A stretch of 64,000 nucleotides of DNA from Rhodococcus sp. SGAir0479 (GCF_005484805.1 NZ_CP039432.1:4278001-4342000); one strand, 5' to 3'. Numbered from the stretch's first letter, positions 8,164 through 17,089 are shown. Translations and numbers: made by a program. The notes: a model not told the origin generated them from the letters alone.

Positions 8164-8916
8164 ATGCGAGTGTTCGACCTGTCCGTCGTGATCCCGGCCC
8201 ACAATTCCGGCGCGGTCCTCGAGACGACGGTGCGCCGGGTCGCCGCGCGGTTCACCGGCCGGCCCGTCGAGATCATCGTCGTCGAGAACGGATCCACCGA
8301 CGACACCGCAGCCGTCTGCGACGCCCTCGCCGCCGGCTGGGACCCGGACACCACGGTCGCGTTCGCCGCGCTGCGCAGCGCGAAGGGCATGGGTAACGCG
8401 CTCCGTGTCGGGGCTCTCGCCTCGCGCGGGTCCCGCGTCCTGCTGACCGCGGACGATCTGCCGTTCGGCTTCGACGACCTCGACGGCGCCGAGCGCGCCG
8501 ACCGGGAGGCCGGGCACCGGCTGCCGGTCGTGATCGGGTCCAAGGCGCACCCGGACTCGGTGGCCGACCGGGGCCCGGCCCGCACGGTGCTGACCCGGGG
8601 CTTCGCGACGCTGCGGCGGCTGATCCTGGGCACCCGGACGGGCGACCCGCAGGGCACGTTCCTGGTCGACGGCGCGCTGTTGCGGGCGCTCGCCCCCCAT
8701 CTCACCGAACCGGGCTTCCTGTTCACCACCGAGTTGGACTACGCCGTCGAGTCGGCAGGGATCCGTCCGGTGGAGGTGCCGGTCCGCCTCGCCGCCGAGC
8801 ACCGCGGACACGCCAGCCGCATCGCGCCCGCGGACGTGGTGCAGATGGCGCGGGGACTGTTGGCACTGCGGCGCCGCCGCACCGCCCTGCGGACCGCGGC
8901 CCTCGCCGCGCGGTGA
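8164..8916 (+). CDS. Family 2 glycosyltransferase (DPM1-like)
   Basis: The 250-residue protein has the GT-A opening 'LSVVIPAHNSG' (about 6-16), 'VENGSTDDT' with nucleotide-binding acidic residues, and 'TADDLPFG' as the metal-binding D-x-D equivalent. The length and absence of membrane segments fit polyprenyl-phosphate sugar synthases of the dolichol-phosphate-mannose type. Such enzymes make the lipid-linked donor used by GT-C proteins, which fits the divergent polytopic protein. The ATG follows GGAGG by eight bases. The GlfT2-like gene starts 103 bp downstream on the same strand. Confidence 0.8.
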   Translation: MRVFDLSVVIPAHNSGAVLETTVRRVAARFTGRPVEIIVVENGSTDDTAAVCDALAAGWDPDTTVAFAALRSAKGMGNALRVGALASRGSRVLLTADDLPFGFDDLDGAERADREAGHRLPVVIGSKAHPDSVADRGPARTVLTRGFATLRRLILGTRTGDPQGTFLVDGALLRALAPHLTEPGFLFTTELDYAVESAGIRPVEVPVRLAAEHRGHASRIAPADVVQMARGLLALRRRRTALRTAALAAR

Positions 8917-9007
8917 CGGCGAGTGGAAAGCCGGAGGAGGCACGCGAACGGGACGGTTCCGGTCGGTCGGATCCGCCGCCGGGGCGAGACGGCGGGCCGC
9001 TTCGCGA

Positions 9008-9020
9008 TAGCCTGCGGGTG
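9008..9020 (+). promoter_or_regulatory. -10 box for a leaderless GlfT2-like transcript
   Basis: TAGCCT at 9008-9013 lies six bases before the GTG at 9020, so a transcript starting at the usual distance would begin on the start codon itself. No Shine-Dalgarno sequence precedes this GTG. Confidence 0.4.
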
Positions 9021-10870
9021 TGGATCCAGAGAAGTCGTCCGGTGCCCGACCCGTCTCCCTCGAGGAAGCGCCCGGTCGGCTCGTCGCGCAGCGCACCCTG
9101 TTCGCGGGGACGTCGCCCGTAGCCAACGAGGAGCTCTACGCGGTCGTCGAGAAGGGCGGCTCCACCCGCGACCGGTTCGCGCTCAGCCTGCATGCGGGTG
9201 CCAAGGCGCACACCAACACCTTCTTCGGCCGGTTCCCGGCCAGCTACTGGCAGCGCTGGACCGCGGTCACCGAGGTGACCGTCAGCGTGCGCGTGCTGGC
9301 GACCACGTCGTGCCGGGTGCTGCTGGTCGCCTCCGACATCGGAGGCCACCGGCGCATCGTCGCCGCGACCACCGCGGAGGGCGAGGGCACGATCACCCTC
9401 GGCAGCACCCTCGACCAGTTCCTCGACGGCGGGGCGCTGTGGCTCGAGTTCGAGGCGCTCGACGCGGAGGTGACGTTCGACCGGATCGAGTGGAGCGTGG
9501 AGGCGACCGCCGCGCCGCGCCCGCTGGCGATCGCGATCTGCACGTTCAACCGCGCCGACGACTGCGCGAACACCGTGGCCGCGCTCGCGTCGGACACCCG
9601 CGTGGTGGAGCGGCTCTCCGCGGTGTACGTCGTGGACCAGGGCACCGATCCGGTGGAGGAGCGCGCGTTGTTCCGCAGCGTCGTGCCGGCGTTCGGCGAC
9701 CGGCTGCACTATGTGCGCCAGCCGAATCTCGGTGGGGCGGGCGGCTTCACGCGTGGACTGTTCGAGGCGTCGGCGTCGGGGGACGACACCGACGTGATCC
9801 TCATGGACGACGACATCCTGTGCGAGCCGGAGGCCGTGCTCCGGCTCGGCGCGTTCGCGAACTGCACCAGTGCGCCCGCGCTGGTCGGTGCCGAGATGCT
9901 GTTCCTGTACAGCCCCAACTACCTGCTGGCCAACGCCGAGCGGGTGGATCTGACCAACCTGCGGCGCGGCCTGGCGACCGACAAGTTCAGCGCCCACAGC
10001 CACAACGTGCTGAAGTCGGTGCCCGAGCGCCGGGTCGACACGCAGTACAACGGCTGGTGGTCGTGCCTGATCCCGGCCGAGGCGGTGCGCCGGGTGGCGC
10101 TGCCGCTGCCGGTGTTCTTCCAGTGGGACGACGTCGAGTACGGCCTGCGGTGCGGCCGTGCCGGCATCCCCACCGTCACGCTGCCGGGTGCGGCGGTGTG
10201 GCACGCGGACTTCTACTGGAAGGACGTGGACGGGTTCGCCCACTACTTCAGTACCCGCAACGGCCTCGTGACGGCGGCGCTCGATCCCGGATTCGCGCCG
10301 TCGGCGCTGGTGAAGAACCTCTCGCGCGACATCACCCGTTCCATCGTGAGTCTGCAGTACGGGCTGGCGCACACCCAGCTCCGGGCGATCGAGGGCTTCC
10401 TCGACGGTCCGGCCGGTCTGGCGGACGGCGGACAGGAGGCGCTGGCGACGGTCAACTCCGAACGAAAGCGCTTCCCGGAGACCGTCACTCAGCGGGCGTC
10501 GGCGCTGCCCGTCGTCCCGATCCGACGTGCGGATCCGCCGCCGAAGCCCGCATTCGAGGACGCGGTCCTCGCCAAGCGGGTGGTGACGCAGGCGCGGGAA
10601 CGGCTCGAGCCGGGCCCGGTGTCGGTGTCGTTCGAGGACGCCCAGTGGTGGCACGTGGGCCGCTTCGCGCACGTGTTCGTCACCGACGCGTCGCAGTCCG
10701 GTGTCCGGGAGCGCAAGTTCGACCGCGACCTGGCCGCGGAGATGACCGGCCGTCTGCTCGGGGTCATGAAGCGGTTCCGCGCCGAGGCCCCGGCCGTCGC
10801 CGAGGCGTTCCGCCGCGAGTTCCCGCAGCTGACCAGTCGGGAGAACTGGGCGCGGTTGTACGAGAAGTGA
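9020..10870 (+). CDS. glfT2: GlfT2-like galactofuranosyltransferase
   Basis: The 616-residue protein has the architecture of mycobacterial GlfT2, the polymerase that alternates beta-1,5 and beta-1,6 galactofuranose in cell-wall galactan. Visible landmarks are the N-terminal beta-sandwich motif 'RFPASYWQRW' (71-80), the GT-A motif D263-D264-D265, 'NGWWSCLIP' (344-352), W369-D370-D371 and the 'GAAVWH' histidine H395, all equivalent to known GlfT2 catalytic residues, then a C-terminal helical domain. UDP-galactofuranose is the expected donor at the inner membrane face. The glf mutase gene, its usual neighbour, is not seen nearby, so a GlfT2 paralogue acting on another glycan remains possible. 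The start is a probably leaderless GTG. Confidence 0.82.
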   Translation: MDPEKSSGARPVSLEEAPGRLVAQRTLFAGTSPVANEELYAVVEKGGSTRDRFALSLHAGAKAHTNTFFGRFPASYWQRWTAVTEVTVSVRVLATTSCRVLLVASDIGGHRRIVAATTAEGEGTITLGSTLDQFLDGGALWLEFEALDAEVTFDRIEWSVEATAAPRPLAIAICTFNRADDCANTVAALASDTRVVERLSAVYVVDQGTDPVEERALFRSVVPAFGDRLHYVRQPNLGGAGGFTRGLFEASASGDDTDVILMDDDILCEPEAVLRLGAFANCTSAPALVGAEMLFLYSPNYLLANAERVDLTNLRRGLATDKFSAHSHNVLKSVPERRVDTQYNGWWSCLIPAEAVRRVALPLPVFFQWDDVEYGLRCGRAGIPTVTLPGAAVWHADFYWKDVDGFAHYFSTRNGLVTAALDPGFAPSALVKNLSRDITRSIVSLQYGLAHTQLRAIEGFLDGPAGLADGGQEALATVNSERKRFPETVTQRASALPVVPIRRADPPPKPAFEDAVLAKRVVTQARERLEPGPVSVSFEDAQWWHVGRFAHVFVTDASQSGVRERKFDRDLAAEMTGRLLGVMKRFRAEAPAVAEAFRREFPQLTSRENWARLYEK

Positions 10871-10882
10871 TCCGACGCAGGA

Positions 10883-11743
10883 TCATTCACACAGCCGGAC
10901 CACGACCTGCTCGTGGTCGGCGGTGTATGCGACGTAGTCGAAGCGGACGCCGGTGCGGTCGACGAACTCCGTCCACGCCCGGTGCTCGTGCTGCTGCCAG
11001 CCGGGGTAGTTGAAGTACTCGTCGAACACCAGCACCGAACCCGGCACCAGACGGTCCCCGATGAGGTCGAGAACCGTGCGCGTGGACGAGTACAGGTCGG
11101 CGTCGAGGTGCGCGAACGCGACCGGGCCGGGGTGCTCGTCGAGGAAGCCGGGGAGGGTGTCCTCGAACAGCCCCGAGACCAGTTGCGCTCCGGGCACCGT
11201 CGGCACGTCGTCCTGCGCGAACTCGCCGGCCGGGAAGCCGGAGCGCCAAGCCTCGGGCAGCCCGGTCCACACGTCGAAGCCCCACACGTCGTGCCCGGTG
11301 GACTGCAATGCCTCGGTGACGATGCGCAGGGTGGTGCCGCTCGCGACGCCGAACTCGAGCGCCAGCCCGTCGACCTTCACCAGTTCCAGCCCGTACCGGA
11401 GGGTGTCGTGGGGGTGGCGGAACACCGGGGCCGTGGGCATGTGCTCGAGCACGAAGCCCGCGCTCTCGTCGGTGGCGCGGATGTCGAGCGCGTGGGTGAT
11501 GTCGCGGCGGGTGCGCTGCTCGAGCTGGTCGATGCGTTCGCTCACGGCGGCCACCTGTCCGCGGGCGTGGGCGAGCTCGTCGAGGAGCCGCTTCATCTCA
11601 CCGGTGTTGGCCGACATCTCCGCGAGCAGCTGGTCGTGTCTGTTCTCGTGCTCGATCCGCGCCTGGCGATCCGACTCGCGGACCACCTCCGCCACCGCCC
11701 GCTGCATCTTGAGCCGGGCAGAATTCCGGAACCGATCGAACAT
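10883..11743 (-). CDS. TylF/MycF-type SAM-dependent O-methyltransferase with N-terminal coiled coil
   Basis: The 286-residue product begins with about 80 residues of charged helix rich in E, R and Q, likely a coiled coil. A class I methyltransferase domain follows with motif I 'LALEFGVASGTTL', 'WGFDVWTGLPE', 'FAHLDADLYSST' (acidic metal or catalytic residues) and 'FDEYFNYPGW'. TylF/MycF enzymes O-methylate sugars in a metal-dependent way, so in this locus a sugar O-methylation of a wall glycan is a reasonable inference. The ATG at 11743 is preceded by AGAGGGG. It converges on the GlfT2-like gene with only 12 bp between stops. Confidence 0.8.
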   Translation of the reverse strand: MFDRFRNSARLKMQRAVAEVVRESDRQARIEHENRHDQLLAEMSANTGEMKRLLDELAHARGQVAAVSERIDQLEQRTRRDITHALDIRATDESAGFVLEHMPTAPVFRHPHDTLRYGLELVKVDGLALEFGVASGTTLRIVTEALQSTGHDVWGFDVWTGLPEAWRSGFPAGEFAQDDVPTVPGAQLVSGLFEDTLPGFLDEHPGPVAFAHLDADLYSSTRTVLDLIGDRLVPGSVLVFDEYFNYPGWQQHEHRAWTEFVDRTGVRFDYVAYTADHEQVVVRLCE

Positions 11744-11851
11744 GCGGCAACCCCTCTCGCGTGCGAACGTCGAGTCCGCCCCCATGCTGCCAGGGTTACC
11801 GGCGGGGCGCAGGATGCTCGTACCGTGGCGCCGGCCGTGGTTTGATCAACC

Positions 11852-12499
11852 ATGGCCCGAACGCCGACCCCCGCCGGACGCCGCCTTCGCGTCGTCGCCG
11901 TCACCACAGGCATTGCCGCTGCCGCCGTGGTCCTTTCGGGAAGTGGAAGCGGGCCGCGTGAGTCCGTTCCCGTGGCCGGTGTCGACGCCGTGCACCTCGT
12001 GGCCGATGCACGGGGCGCCGCGACCGCTGTCCCGTGTGACGTGGTCGAGCAGCTCGACCGGGAGACCGAGGAGCGGGTCGCCGCGGGGCTGGAGGTCCCC
12101 GGCGCCGAACTGTGGCCGCCGGTCTACGACCGGGTGAAGGAGCCGCGGCCGGCCGTCGCACCCCTCGATCCCACCACCGGGATCCCGAAGGATCAGCTGG
12201 AGAAGCCGCTGCCGCCGGAGGCGTGGGAGCAGATCCGGGCGGCCGAGGCCGCGGCTGCGGCGGCCGCCGCGCGGGGGCCGAAGGTGCCGCGACCGTGCGG
12301 CGCCGCCGTCGACGAGATCCAGGCCCAGGCGGAGGCCACCGACAGCATGGTGGCCTGCTACCTGCCGGACGGCCGCTACACGTCCACCACGATCGTCGAC
12401 ATGGTGCCGATCGACCCGAACGCGGCACCCCCACGCCCGTCGCGGGAAGTTGCCGATCAGGTGTGCCGCGGCTGGGGATACGACCGCAGCCACCCCTGA
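11852..12499 (+). CDS. Secreted protein of unknown function, Pro/Ala-rich
   Basis: The 215-residue product starts with a basic N-terminus (R10, R11, R13) and a hydrophobic stretch ending near residue 31, a plausible signal peptide or anchor. The rest is rich in Pro, Ala and Glu, with four cysteines (in 'AVPCDVV', 'PRPCGAA', 'MVACYLP' and 'DQVCRGW') that could form two disulfides. I recognise no family. A TTTGAT box lies just before the ATG and no Shine-Dalgarno sequence is visible, so it may be leaderless. It ends directly against the convergent GlfT1 gene with no spacer. An envelope protein is likely from context only. Confidence 0.65.
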   Translation: MARTPTPAGRRLRVVAVTTGIAAAAVVLSGSGSGPRESVPVAGVDAVHLVADARGAATAVPCDVVEQLDRETEERVAAGLEVPGAELWPPVYDRVKEPRPAVAPLDPTTGIPKDQLEKPLPPEAWEQIRAAEAAAAAAAARGPKVPRPCGAAVDEIQAQAEATDSMVACYLPDGRYTSTTIVDMVPIDPNAAPPRPSREVADQVCRGWGYDRSHP

Positions 12500-13387
12500 T
12501 CAGGGCCGGATGAACCGCTCCCGCCGGCCCAGCCGCTGCAGCCGCAGCCACTCGGCGAAGCCCTTCGGGTCGCGCCGGTCGACGAGGAAGTACCAGCCGA
12601 AGCGGGCGTACTCCTGCGGCAGCAGTTTCCGCATGCCCGGCTGCGCCATCAGGTAGCCGCGGTTGCGGTAGGTGAAGAAGCGCTTGGTCTCGTTGTCCGG
12701 GTACTGCGTGTGCATCCGCCCGCCGAGGATGGGCTTGAACTCGTCGGCGCCGTCCGGGTGCACGTACGCGGTCTGCAGGCAGGTGCCGAACGGCAACCCC
12801 GACCGGACCAGCCGGCGGTGCACCTCCACCTCGTCGCCGCGGACGAACAGACGCAGATCCGGGACGCCGACGGCGTCGATCGCGGCGGCCGAGAACAGCG
12901 CGCCGTTGAACAGCGACGCGATGCCGGGCAGCAAATCGTCGTCGCCCAGTTCGGACCGCCACCGGCGCCATTCGACGCCGCGGCGCAGCGGGAACGCGAG
13001 CCGGTCCGGCTGATCGATGTCGCACACGACGGGGGAGACCTCCGCCAGACCGTGCCGCTGCGCGCACGCGAGCAGCGTCGCGAGCACCTCCGGACCCTCG
13101 GGGCGGCCGTCGTCGTCGGCCAACCACACCCAGTCCGCGCCCAGCGACAGCGCGTACAGGATGCCCAGCGCGAAGCCGCCGGCGCCACCGAGGTTGTGCT
13201 TGGACCCCAGGTACGTGGTGGGGACGTCGGCGCTCTCGACCAGTTCGCGGACCTCGGGCTCGTCGGCGTTGTCGACCACGACGAGGTGGTCGAGCGGCCG
13301 GCTCTGCCCGGCGAGGACCTTCAGCGACCGGGCGAGCAGTTCGCGGCGCTTGTGCGTGACGACGACGCCGATGATGCGTTCGGTCAC
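12500..13387 (-). CDS. glfT1: Galactofuranosyltransferase GlfT1
   Basis: The 295-residue GT2 enzyme shows 'GVVVTHKRRELL' at the N-terminus, 'VVVDNADE', 'HNLGGAGGFALG' (64-75) and the metal-binding D91-D92-D93 in 'LADDDGRPEG'. 'NLGGAGG' is shared with GlfT2. GlfT1 adds the first two galactofuranose residues to the polyprenyl-linked rhamnosyl-GlcNAc linker of arabinogalactan. The gene order Wzm, Wzt, GlfT1 is the same as in Mycobacterium (Rv3783, Rv3781, Rv3782 region, from memory). The GTG start overlaps the Wzt stop by four bases (GTGA), which fixes it. Confidence 0.88.
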   Translation of the reverse strand: MTERIIGVVVTHKRRELLARSLKVLAGQSRPLDHLVVVDNADEPEVRELVESADVPTTYLGSKHNLGGAGGFALGILYALSLGADWVWLADDDGRPEGPEVLATLLACAQRHGLAEVSPVVCDIDQPDRLAFPLRRGVEWRRWRSELGDDDLLPGIASLFNGALFSAAAIDAVGVPDLRLFVRGDEVEVHRRLVRSGLPFGTCLQTAYVHPDGADEFKPILGGRMHTQYPDNETKRFFTYRNRGYLMAQPGMRKLLPQEYARFGWYFLVDRRDPKGFAEWLRLQRLGRRERFIRP

Positions 13388-14223
13388 GAAGCCTTCTCCG
13401 ACTGCGGCGCCTTCGTACTGCCCTGCGCCTCTTTGTCCATGTCGGCGATCACCTGGCGGACGTGGTCGGCCGCGTCGTCGCCCTCGTATGCGCGGACGAC
13501 GTCCTCGATCTCGCCGTGCATGCGCACCTGGCCGTGGTCGATCCACATCGCGCTGTCGCACAGCTGCGCGAGGAACTCGTTGGAGTGGCTGGCGAACACC
13601 AGGATGCCGGAGCGTTCGACCAGCTTCTGCAGGCGGGTGCGCGCCTTCTTCATGAACTCGGCGTCGACGGCGCCGATGCCCTCGTCGAGCAGCAGGATCT
13701 CGGGGTCGATGCTGGTCACCACGCCCATCGCGACGCGGACCCGCATACCGGTGGAGTAGGTGCGCAGCGGCATGGCGAGGTACTCGCCCAGCTCGGTGAA
13801 CTCGGCGATCTCGTCCATCTTGGCGAGCATCTGCTTGCGTGTCTGCCCGAGGAACAGCCCGCGGATGATGATGTTCTCGTAGCCCGAGATCTCCGGGTCC
13901 ATGCCGACGCCGAGGTCGAAGACCGGCGCCACGCGGCCGCGGACGCGGGCGCTGCCGCGGGTGGGTTCGTAGATGCCCGACAGCAGCCGCAGCAGCGTCG
14001 ACTTACCGGCGCCGTTGTGGCCGACCAGTCCGACGCGGTCGCCCTCCTTGAGGGAGAGCGTGATGTCCTTGAGCGCCTCGACCACCACGACGTCGGAGTC
14101 GTTGCGGCCGATGGAGCCACCGGCCTTGCCGAGGAACGCCTTCTTGAGCGAGCGCGACTTGGCGTCGAAGATCGGGAAGTCGACGCACGCTCCGCGCGTC
14201 TCGATGCTCACGTTGCTGGTCAT
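13384..14223 (-). CDS. wzt: ABC transporter ATP-binding protein Wzt
   Basis: The 279-residue ATPase has a Walker A 'GHNGAGKST' (68-76), signature-like 'YSTGMRVRVA', Walker B 'ILLLDEGIG' and the switch histidine in 'FASHSNEF'. The preceding 'RGRVAPVFDLGVG' is typical of the Wzt/TagH polysaccharide exporters. With Wzm it should flip the lipid-linked galactan precursor to the outer face before arabinosylation. There is no C-terminal carbohydrate-binding domain of the O-antigen type, as in mycobacterial homologues. The ATG follows GAGGAG. It sits 18 bp after Wzm and overlaps GlfT1. Confidence 0.92.
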   Translation of the reverse strand: MTSNVSIETRGACVDFPIFDAKSRSLKKAFLGKAGGSIGRNDSDVVVVEALKDITLSLKEGDRVGLVGHNGAGKSTLLRLLSGIYEPTRGSARVRGRVAPVFDLGVGMDPEISGYENIIIRGLFLGQTRKQMLAKMDEIAEFTELGEYLAMPLRTYSTGMRVRVAMGVVTSIDPEILLLDEGIGAVDAEFMKKARTRLQKLVERSGILVFASHSNEFLAQLCDSAMWIDHGQVRMHGEIEDVVRAYEGDDAADHVRQVIADMDKEAQGSTKAPQSEKAS

Positions 14224-14241
14224 GTCAGTTGCTCCTCGGGC

Positions 14242-15123
14242 CTACACCCAGTAGGCCACGCGGGCCCGGTACTTGCGCAGCGCGTACAGCGCGACGGCCC
14301 AACCGACGACGGTGAAGCCCAGCACGATGTACCAGTGGTACGCCTGCTGGTCCTTGCCGAGCATCGGCGCGCGGACGATTTCGAGAAAGTGGAAGAGCGG
14401 GTTGAGCTCGGCGATCCGGGCACGCTCGGCGACCTGCCCACCCTGCGCCTTGAGCGCGTCGGTGGACCAGAAGATCGGGGTGAGCACGAACAGCAGGAGC
14501 GTCAGGCTGCCCAGGATCGGCGCGATGTCCCGGTAGCGGGTGGCGAAGATGCCGAACACGATCGACACCCACAGCGCGTTGAGCACCAGCAGGGCGAGGG
14601 CCGGGATCGCGGCGAGATCGGGCCAGGTCAGGTTTCGCCACACCCCGAACGCGACCAGCATGATCACGTAGATCAGGAGGTTGTGGGCGAAGAACAGCAT
14701 CTGCCGCCACACCAGGCGGTAGACGTGCACGCTCAGCGCCGACGGCAACTGCTTGATCAGGCCCTCGTTGGCGATGAACACCTCGGAGCCCTCGAGGATC
14801 GACGCGCTGATCATCGCCCACACGATGAGGCCGACGGTGACGTACGGCAGGAACTCCTTGATCGACATCCCCAGCAGCGCCGAGTACAGGATGCCCATCG
14901 CGGTGGCCTGCACACCGGTGGCGATCGTGATCCAGAACGGACCGATCACCGACCGGCGGTACCGCTGCTTGATGTCCTGCCAGCCCAGGTTCAGCCACAG
15001 CTCCCGCTGCGCGAAGCCGTCCCGCAGGTCCTTGACCGCGCGACGGAACGTCTGCGAATCGGACACAACGGTGTCGGTGTCGGCGTCGGACGCCGGCTCG
15101 TGATCCAAGGCTGCTGCTGACAC
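14242..15123 (-). CDS. wzm: ABC transporter permease Wzm
   Basis: The 293-residue protein has a hydrophilic N-terminus with the ABC-2 'W-x-D-I-K-x-R-Y-R-R-S-x-I-G-P-F-W' motif near residues 48-64, then six hydrophobic segments, and 'LNPLFHFLEIVRAPML' before the last helix. This is the permease of polysaccharide ABC exporters and pairs with the ATPase 18 bp downstream. In mycolata it exports galactan linked to decaprenyl diphosphate. The start is a GTG; the upstream gap of 54 bp to the bpa gene on the same strand could hold a promoter or allow read-through. Confidence 0.9.
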   Translation of the reverse strand: MSAAALDHEPASDADTDTVVSDSQTFRRAVKDLRDGFAQRELWLNLGWQDIKQRYRRSVIGPFWITIATGVQATAMGILYSALLGMSIKEFLPYVTVGLIVWAMISASILEGSEVFIANEGLIKQLPSALSVHVYRLVWRQMLFFAHNLLIYVIMLVAFGVWRNLTWPDLAAIPALALLVLNALWVSIVFGIFATRYRDIAPILGSLTLLLFVLTPIFWSTDALKAQGGQVAERARIAELNPLFHFLEIVRAPMLGKDQQAYHWYIVLGFTVVGWAVALYALRKYRARVAYWV

Positions 15124-15177
15124 GGGGTCCGAGCCTACCGGTCGCGGCGGACGCGTCCGCCGGACCGGGGCGCGGCG

Positions 15178-15750
15178 CTACAGATACTGACCGGTTCCCG
15201 GTGAGGGCGGACCGTCGTCGCCGGCACCTCCGGGGCGGTGCTGCGGACCCATGCTCATGCCCGGCGGGAGGGCGCCCTGGCGCATCTGCTCGAGCTGCGC
15301 GCGGGCGGCCATCTGCTGGGCGAACAGTGCCGTCTGGATGCCGTGGAACAGGCCCTCGAGCCAGCCGACCAGCTGGGCCTGCGCGATCCGCAGCTCGGCG
15401 TCGGTGGGCACCGAGTCGTCCGTGAACGGCAGCGTCAGGCGCTCGAGTTCCTCCCGCAGTTCGGGCGCCAGGCCCTGCTCGAGCTCGTGAACCGACGACT
15501 TGTGGATCTCCTTGAGCCGCGTGCGGCTGGCGTCGTCGAGCGGCGCGGCCCGCACCTCCTCGAGCAACTGCTTGATCATCGTGCCGATGCGCATGACCTT
15601 CGCCGGCTGTTCCACCATGTCGGTGAGCGAGTCCTTGGGCTCGCCCTCTCCGGCGGCCTGCGCCCCGTCGGACCGGTCGCCCTGGGAGAGCGGGACCGGG
15701 TGGCCGTCGGGTCCGATCACGAGCACGCGTTCGCTGTCCGGTTGCGTCAT
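15178..15750 (-). CDS. bpa: Bacterial proteasome activator Bpa
   Basis: The 190-residue protein has the helical core of Bpa/PafE (about residues 45-145, with 'MVEQPAKVMRIGTMIKQLL' and 'LVGWLEGLFHGIQTALFAQQ') between disordered ends, and it finishes with G-Q-Y-L. That C-terminus is the HbYX-like tail by which the ring of twelve docks on the 20S proteasome and opens its gate without ATP. Bpa helps degrade unfolded proteins such as HspR in mycobacteria. The ATG start gives the usual length. It is encoded next to Wzm, as in Mycobacterium, and is divergent from the SufS-like gene. Confidence 0.92.
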   Translation of the reverse strand: MTQPDSERVLVIGPDGHPVPLSQGDRSDGAQAAGEGEPKDSLTDMVEQPAKVMRIGTMIKQLLEEVRAAPLDDASRTRLKEIHKSSVHELEQGLAPELREELERLTLPFTDDSVPTDAELRIAQAQLVGWLEGLFHGIQTALFAQQMAARAQLEQMRQGALPPGMSMGPQHRPGGAGDDGPPSPGTGQYL

Positions 15751-15877
15751 GGTTCCATCTTGTACGCTCGGCGACCGGATTGGCGAGGGCGGGCCGGGGG
15801 AAGCGAAAATGTCGTGTGCTAATGCACGTTCCGTAAAGTCGGATCTGAATCACGGGGTGTTGACAGAGGGACCTAGA

Positions 15878-17089
15878 GTGTCCGTCATGGCTTACGACGT
15901 TGCCCGGGTACGGGGACTGATCCCGTCGCTGGGCGATGGTTGGGTCCACCTCGATCCACAAGCCGGTATGCAGATCCCCGACGCCGTCTCGCGCGCCGTC
16001 TCCACCGCCTTCCGCGCGTCGGCGTCCTCGTCGACGGGCCGGCACGTGTCGTCCCGGCGCAGCGCCGCGATCGTCGACGCCGCCCGCGAGGCGGTCGCCG
16101 ATCTGGTGGGCGGCGACCCGGCGGGCGTGGTGCTGGGTGCCGACCGGGCGGTGCTGCTCGCGTGGCTCGCCGAGTCGCTCAGCTCGCGGCTGGGCCTCGG
16201 CACGGGGCTGGTGCTGTCCCGGCTCGAGGACGAAGCGAACGTCGCGCCGTGGCTGCGGGTCGCGAGCCGGTACGGCGCCCACGTGCGCTGGGCCGAGGTG
16301 GACATCGAGACGTGTGAGCTGCCCAGCTGGCAGTTCGCCGAACTGGTGCAGCCCACCACGCGGCTGATGGCGCTCACCGCCGCGTCCCCGATCGTCGGGG
16401 CGGCGCCCGCGGTGCGGGTCGCCGCGGACCGCGTCCACGAGGTGGGCGGGCTGCTGGTGGTCGACGCGCTGGGGGCGGCCCCGTACGCGCACATCGACAT
16501 CGAGGACCTCGGTGCCGACGTCATCGCGGTCAGCGCGCCGTCGTGGGGCGGTCCGCAGGTCGGCGCGCTGGTCTTCCGGGACCCGTCGCTGTTGGACCGG
16601 ATCCCGGCGGTGTCGCTGGACCGGCACGCCCGCGGACCCCAGCGGCTCGAGGTCGGGGGCCACCAATTCGCGCTGCTCGCCGGCCTCACCAGCTCCATCG
16701 ACTACCTGGCCGGGCTGGAGGAGACCGCGACCGGTACCCGCCGGCAGCGACTCGAGACGTCCATCAGCTCGCTGCAGGGCTACCACGACCAGCTGTTCGA
16801 CTACCTGCTGCGGTCGCTGGACGCGCTGCCGCAGGTGACGGTCATCGGCCGGTCACCGATCCGGGTGCCCACGCTGAGCTTCACGGTCTCCGGTGTGCCC
16901 GCCGACAAGGTGGCCGCGCACCTGGCGGACAACCGGATCGCGACGGTCAGCGGCCCCCGCGTGGGGGGCCGCCTGCTCGACGCGCTGGGCGTCGACGACG
17001 AGGGCGGCGCGATCACCATCGGACTCGCGCCGTACACCACCCGCTACGAGATCTCCCAGCTGGTCAAGCACCTGTCGACACTGGGCTGA
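15878..17089 (+). CDS. SufS-like PLP-fold protein lacking the Schiff-base lysine
   Basis: The 403-residue product has the cysteine desulfurase/SufS fold type I plan: 'DEANVAPW' (118-125) matches the SufS substrate-site strand and 'LLVVDALGAAPY' supplies the PLP aspartate D196. At 217-226, where the S-x-H-K of SufS holds PLP, the sequence is A-V-S-A-P-S-W-G-G-P. The whole protein has only two lysines, about K344 and K397, neither in place. The mobile active-site cysteine is also missing. It is therefore probably not a desulfurase. The GTG follows AGAGGG by seven bases; an ATG nine bases later is possible. The Mycobacterium neighbour Rv3778c appears to be the same protein. Confidence 0.82.
   Translation: MSVMAYDVARVRGLIPSLGDGWVHLDPQAGMQIPDAVSRAVSTAFRASASSSTGRHVSSRRSAAIVDAAREAVADLVGGDPAGVVLGADRAVLLAWLAESLSSRLGLGTGLVLSRLEDEANVAPWLRVASRYGAHVRWAEVDIETCELPSWQFAELVQPTTRLMALTAASPIVGAAPAVRVAADRVHEVGGLLVVDALGAAPYAHIDIEDLGADVIAVSAPSWGGPQVGALVFRDPSLLDRIPAVSLDRHARGPQRLEVGGHQFALLAGLTSSIDYLAGLEETATGTRRQRLETSISSLQGYHDQLFDYLLRSLDALPQVTVIGRSPIRVPTLSFTVSGVPADKVAAHLADNRIATVSGPRVGGRLLDALGVDDEGGAITIGLAPYTTRYEISQLVKHLSTLG

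Noticed and set aside
5319-8396. A very long plus-strand reading frame opposite the polytopic membrane protein
   Set aside because: Composition is Arg/Gln/His-rich with no family signal; the minus strand has a coherent membrane protein. It is a GC-skew shadow.
14225-16786. An 853-codon minus-strand frame across Wzm, Bpa and the SufS-like gene
   Set aside because: It crosses three well-supported genes in other frames and has no recognisable domain.
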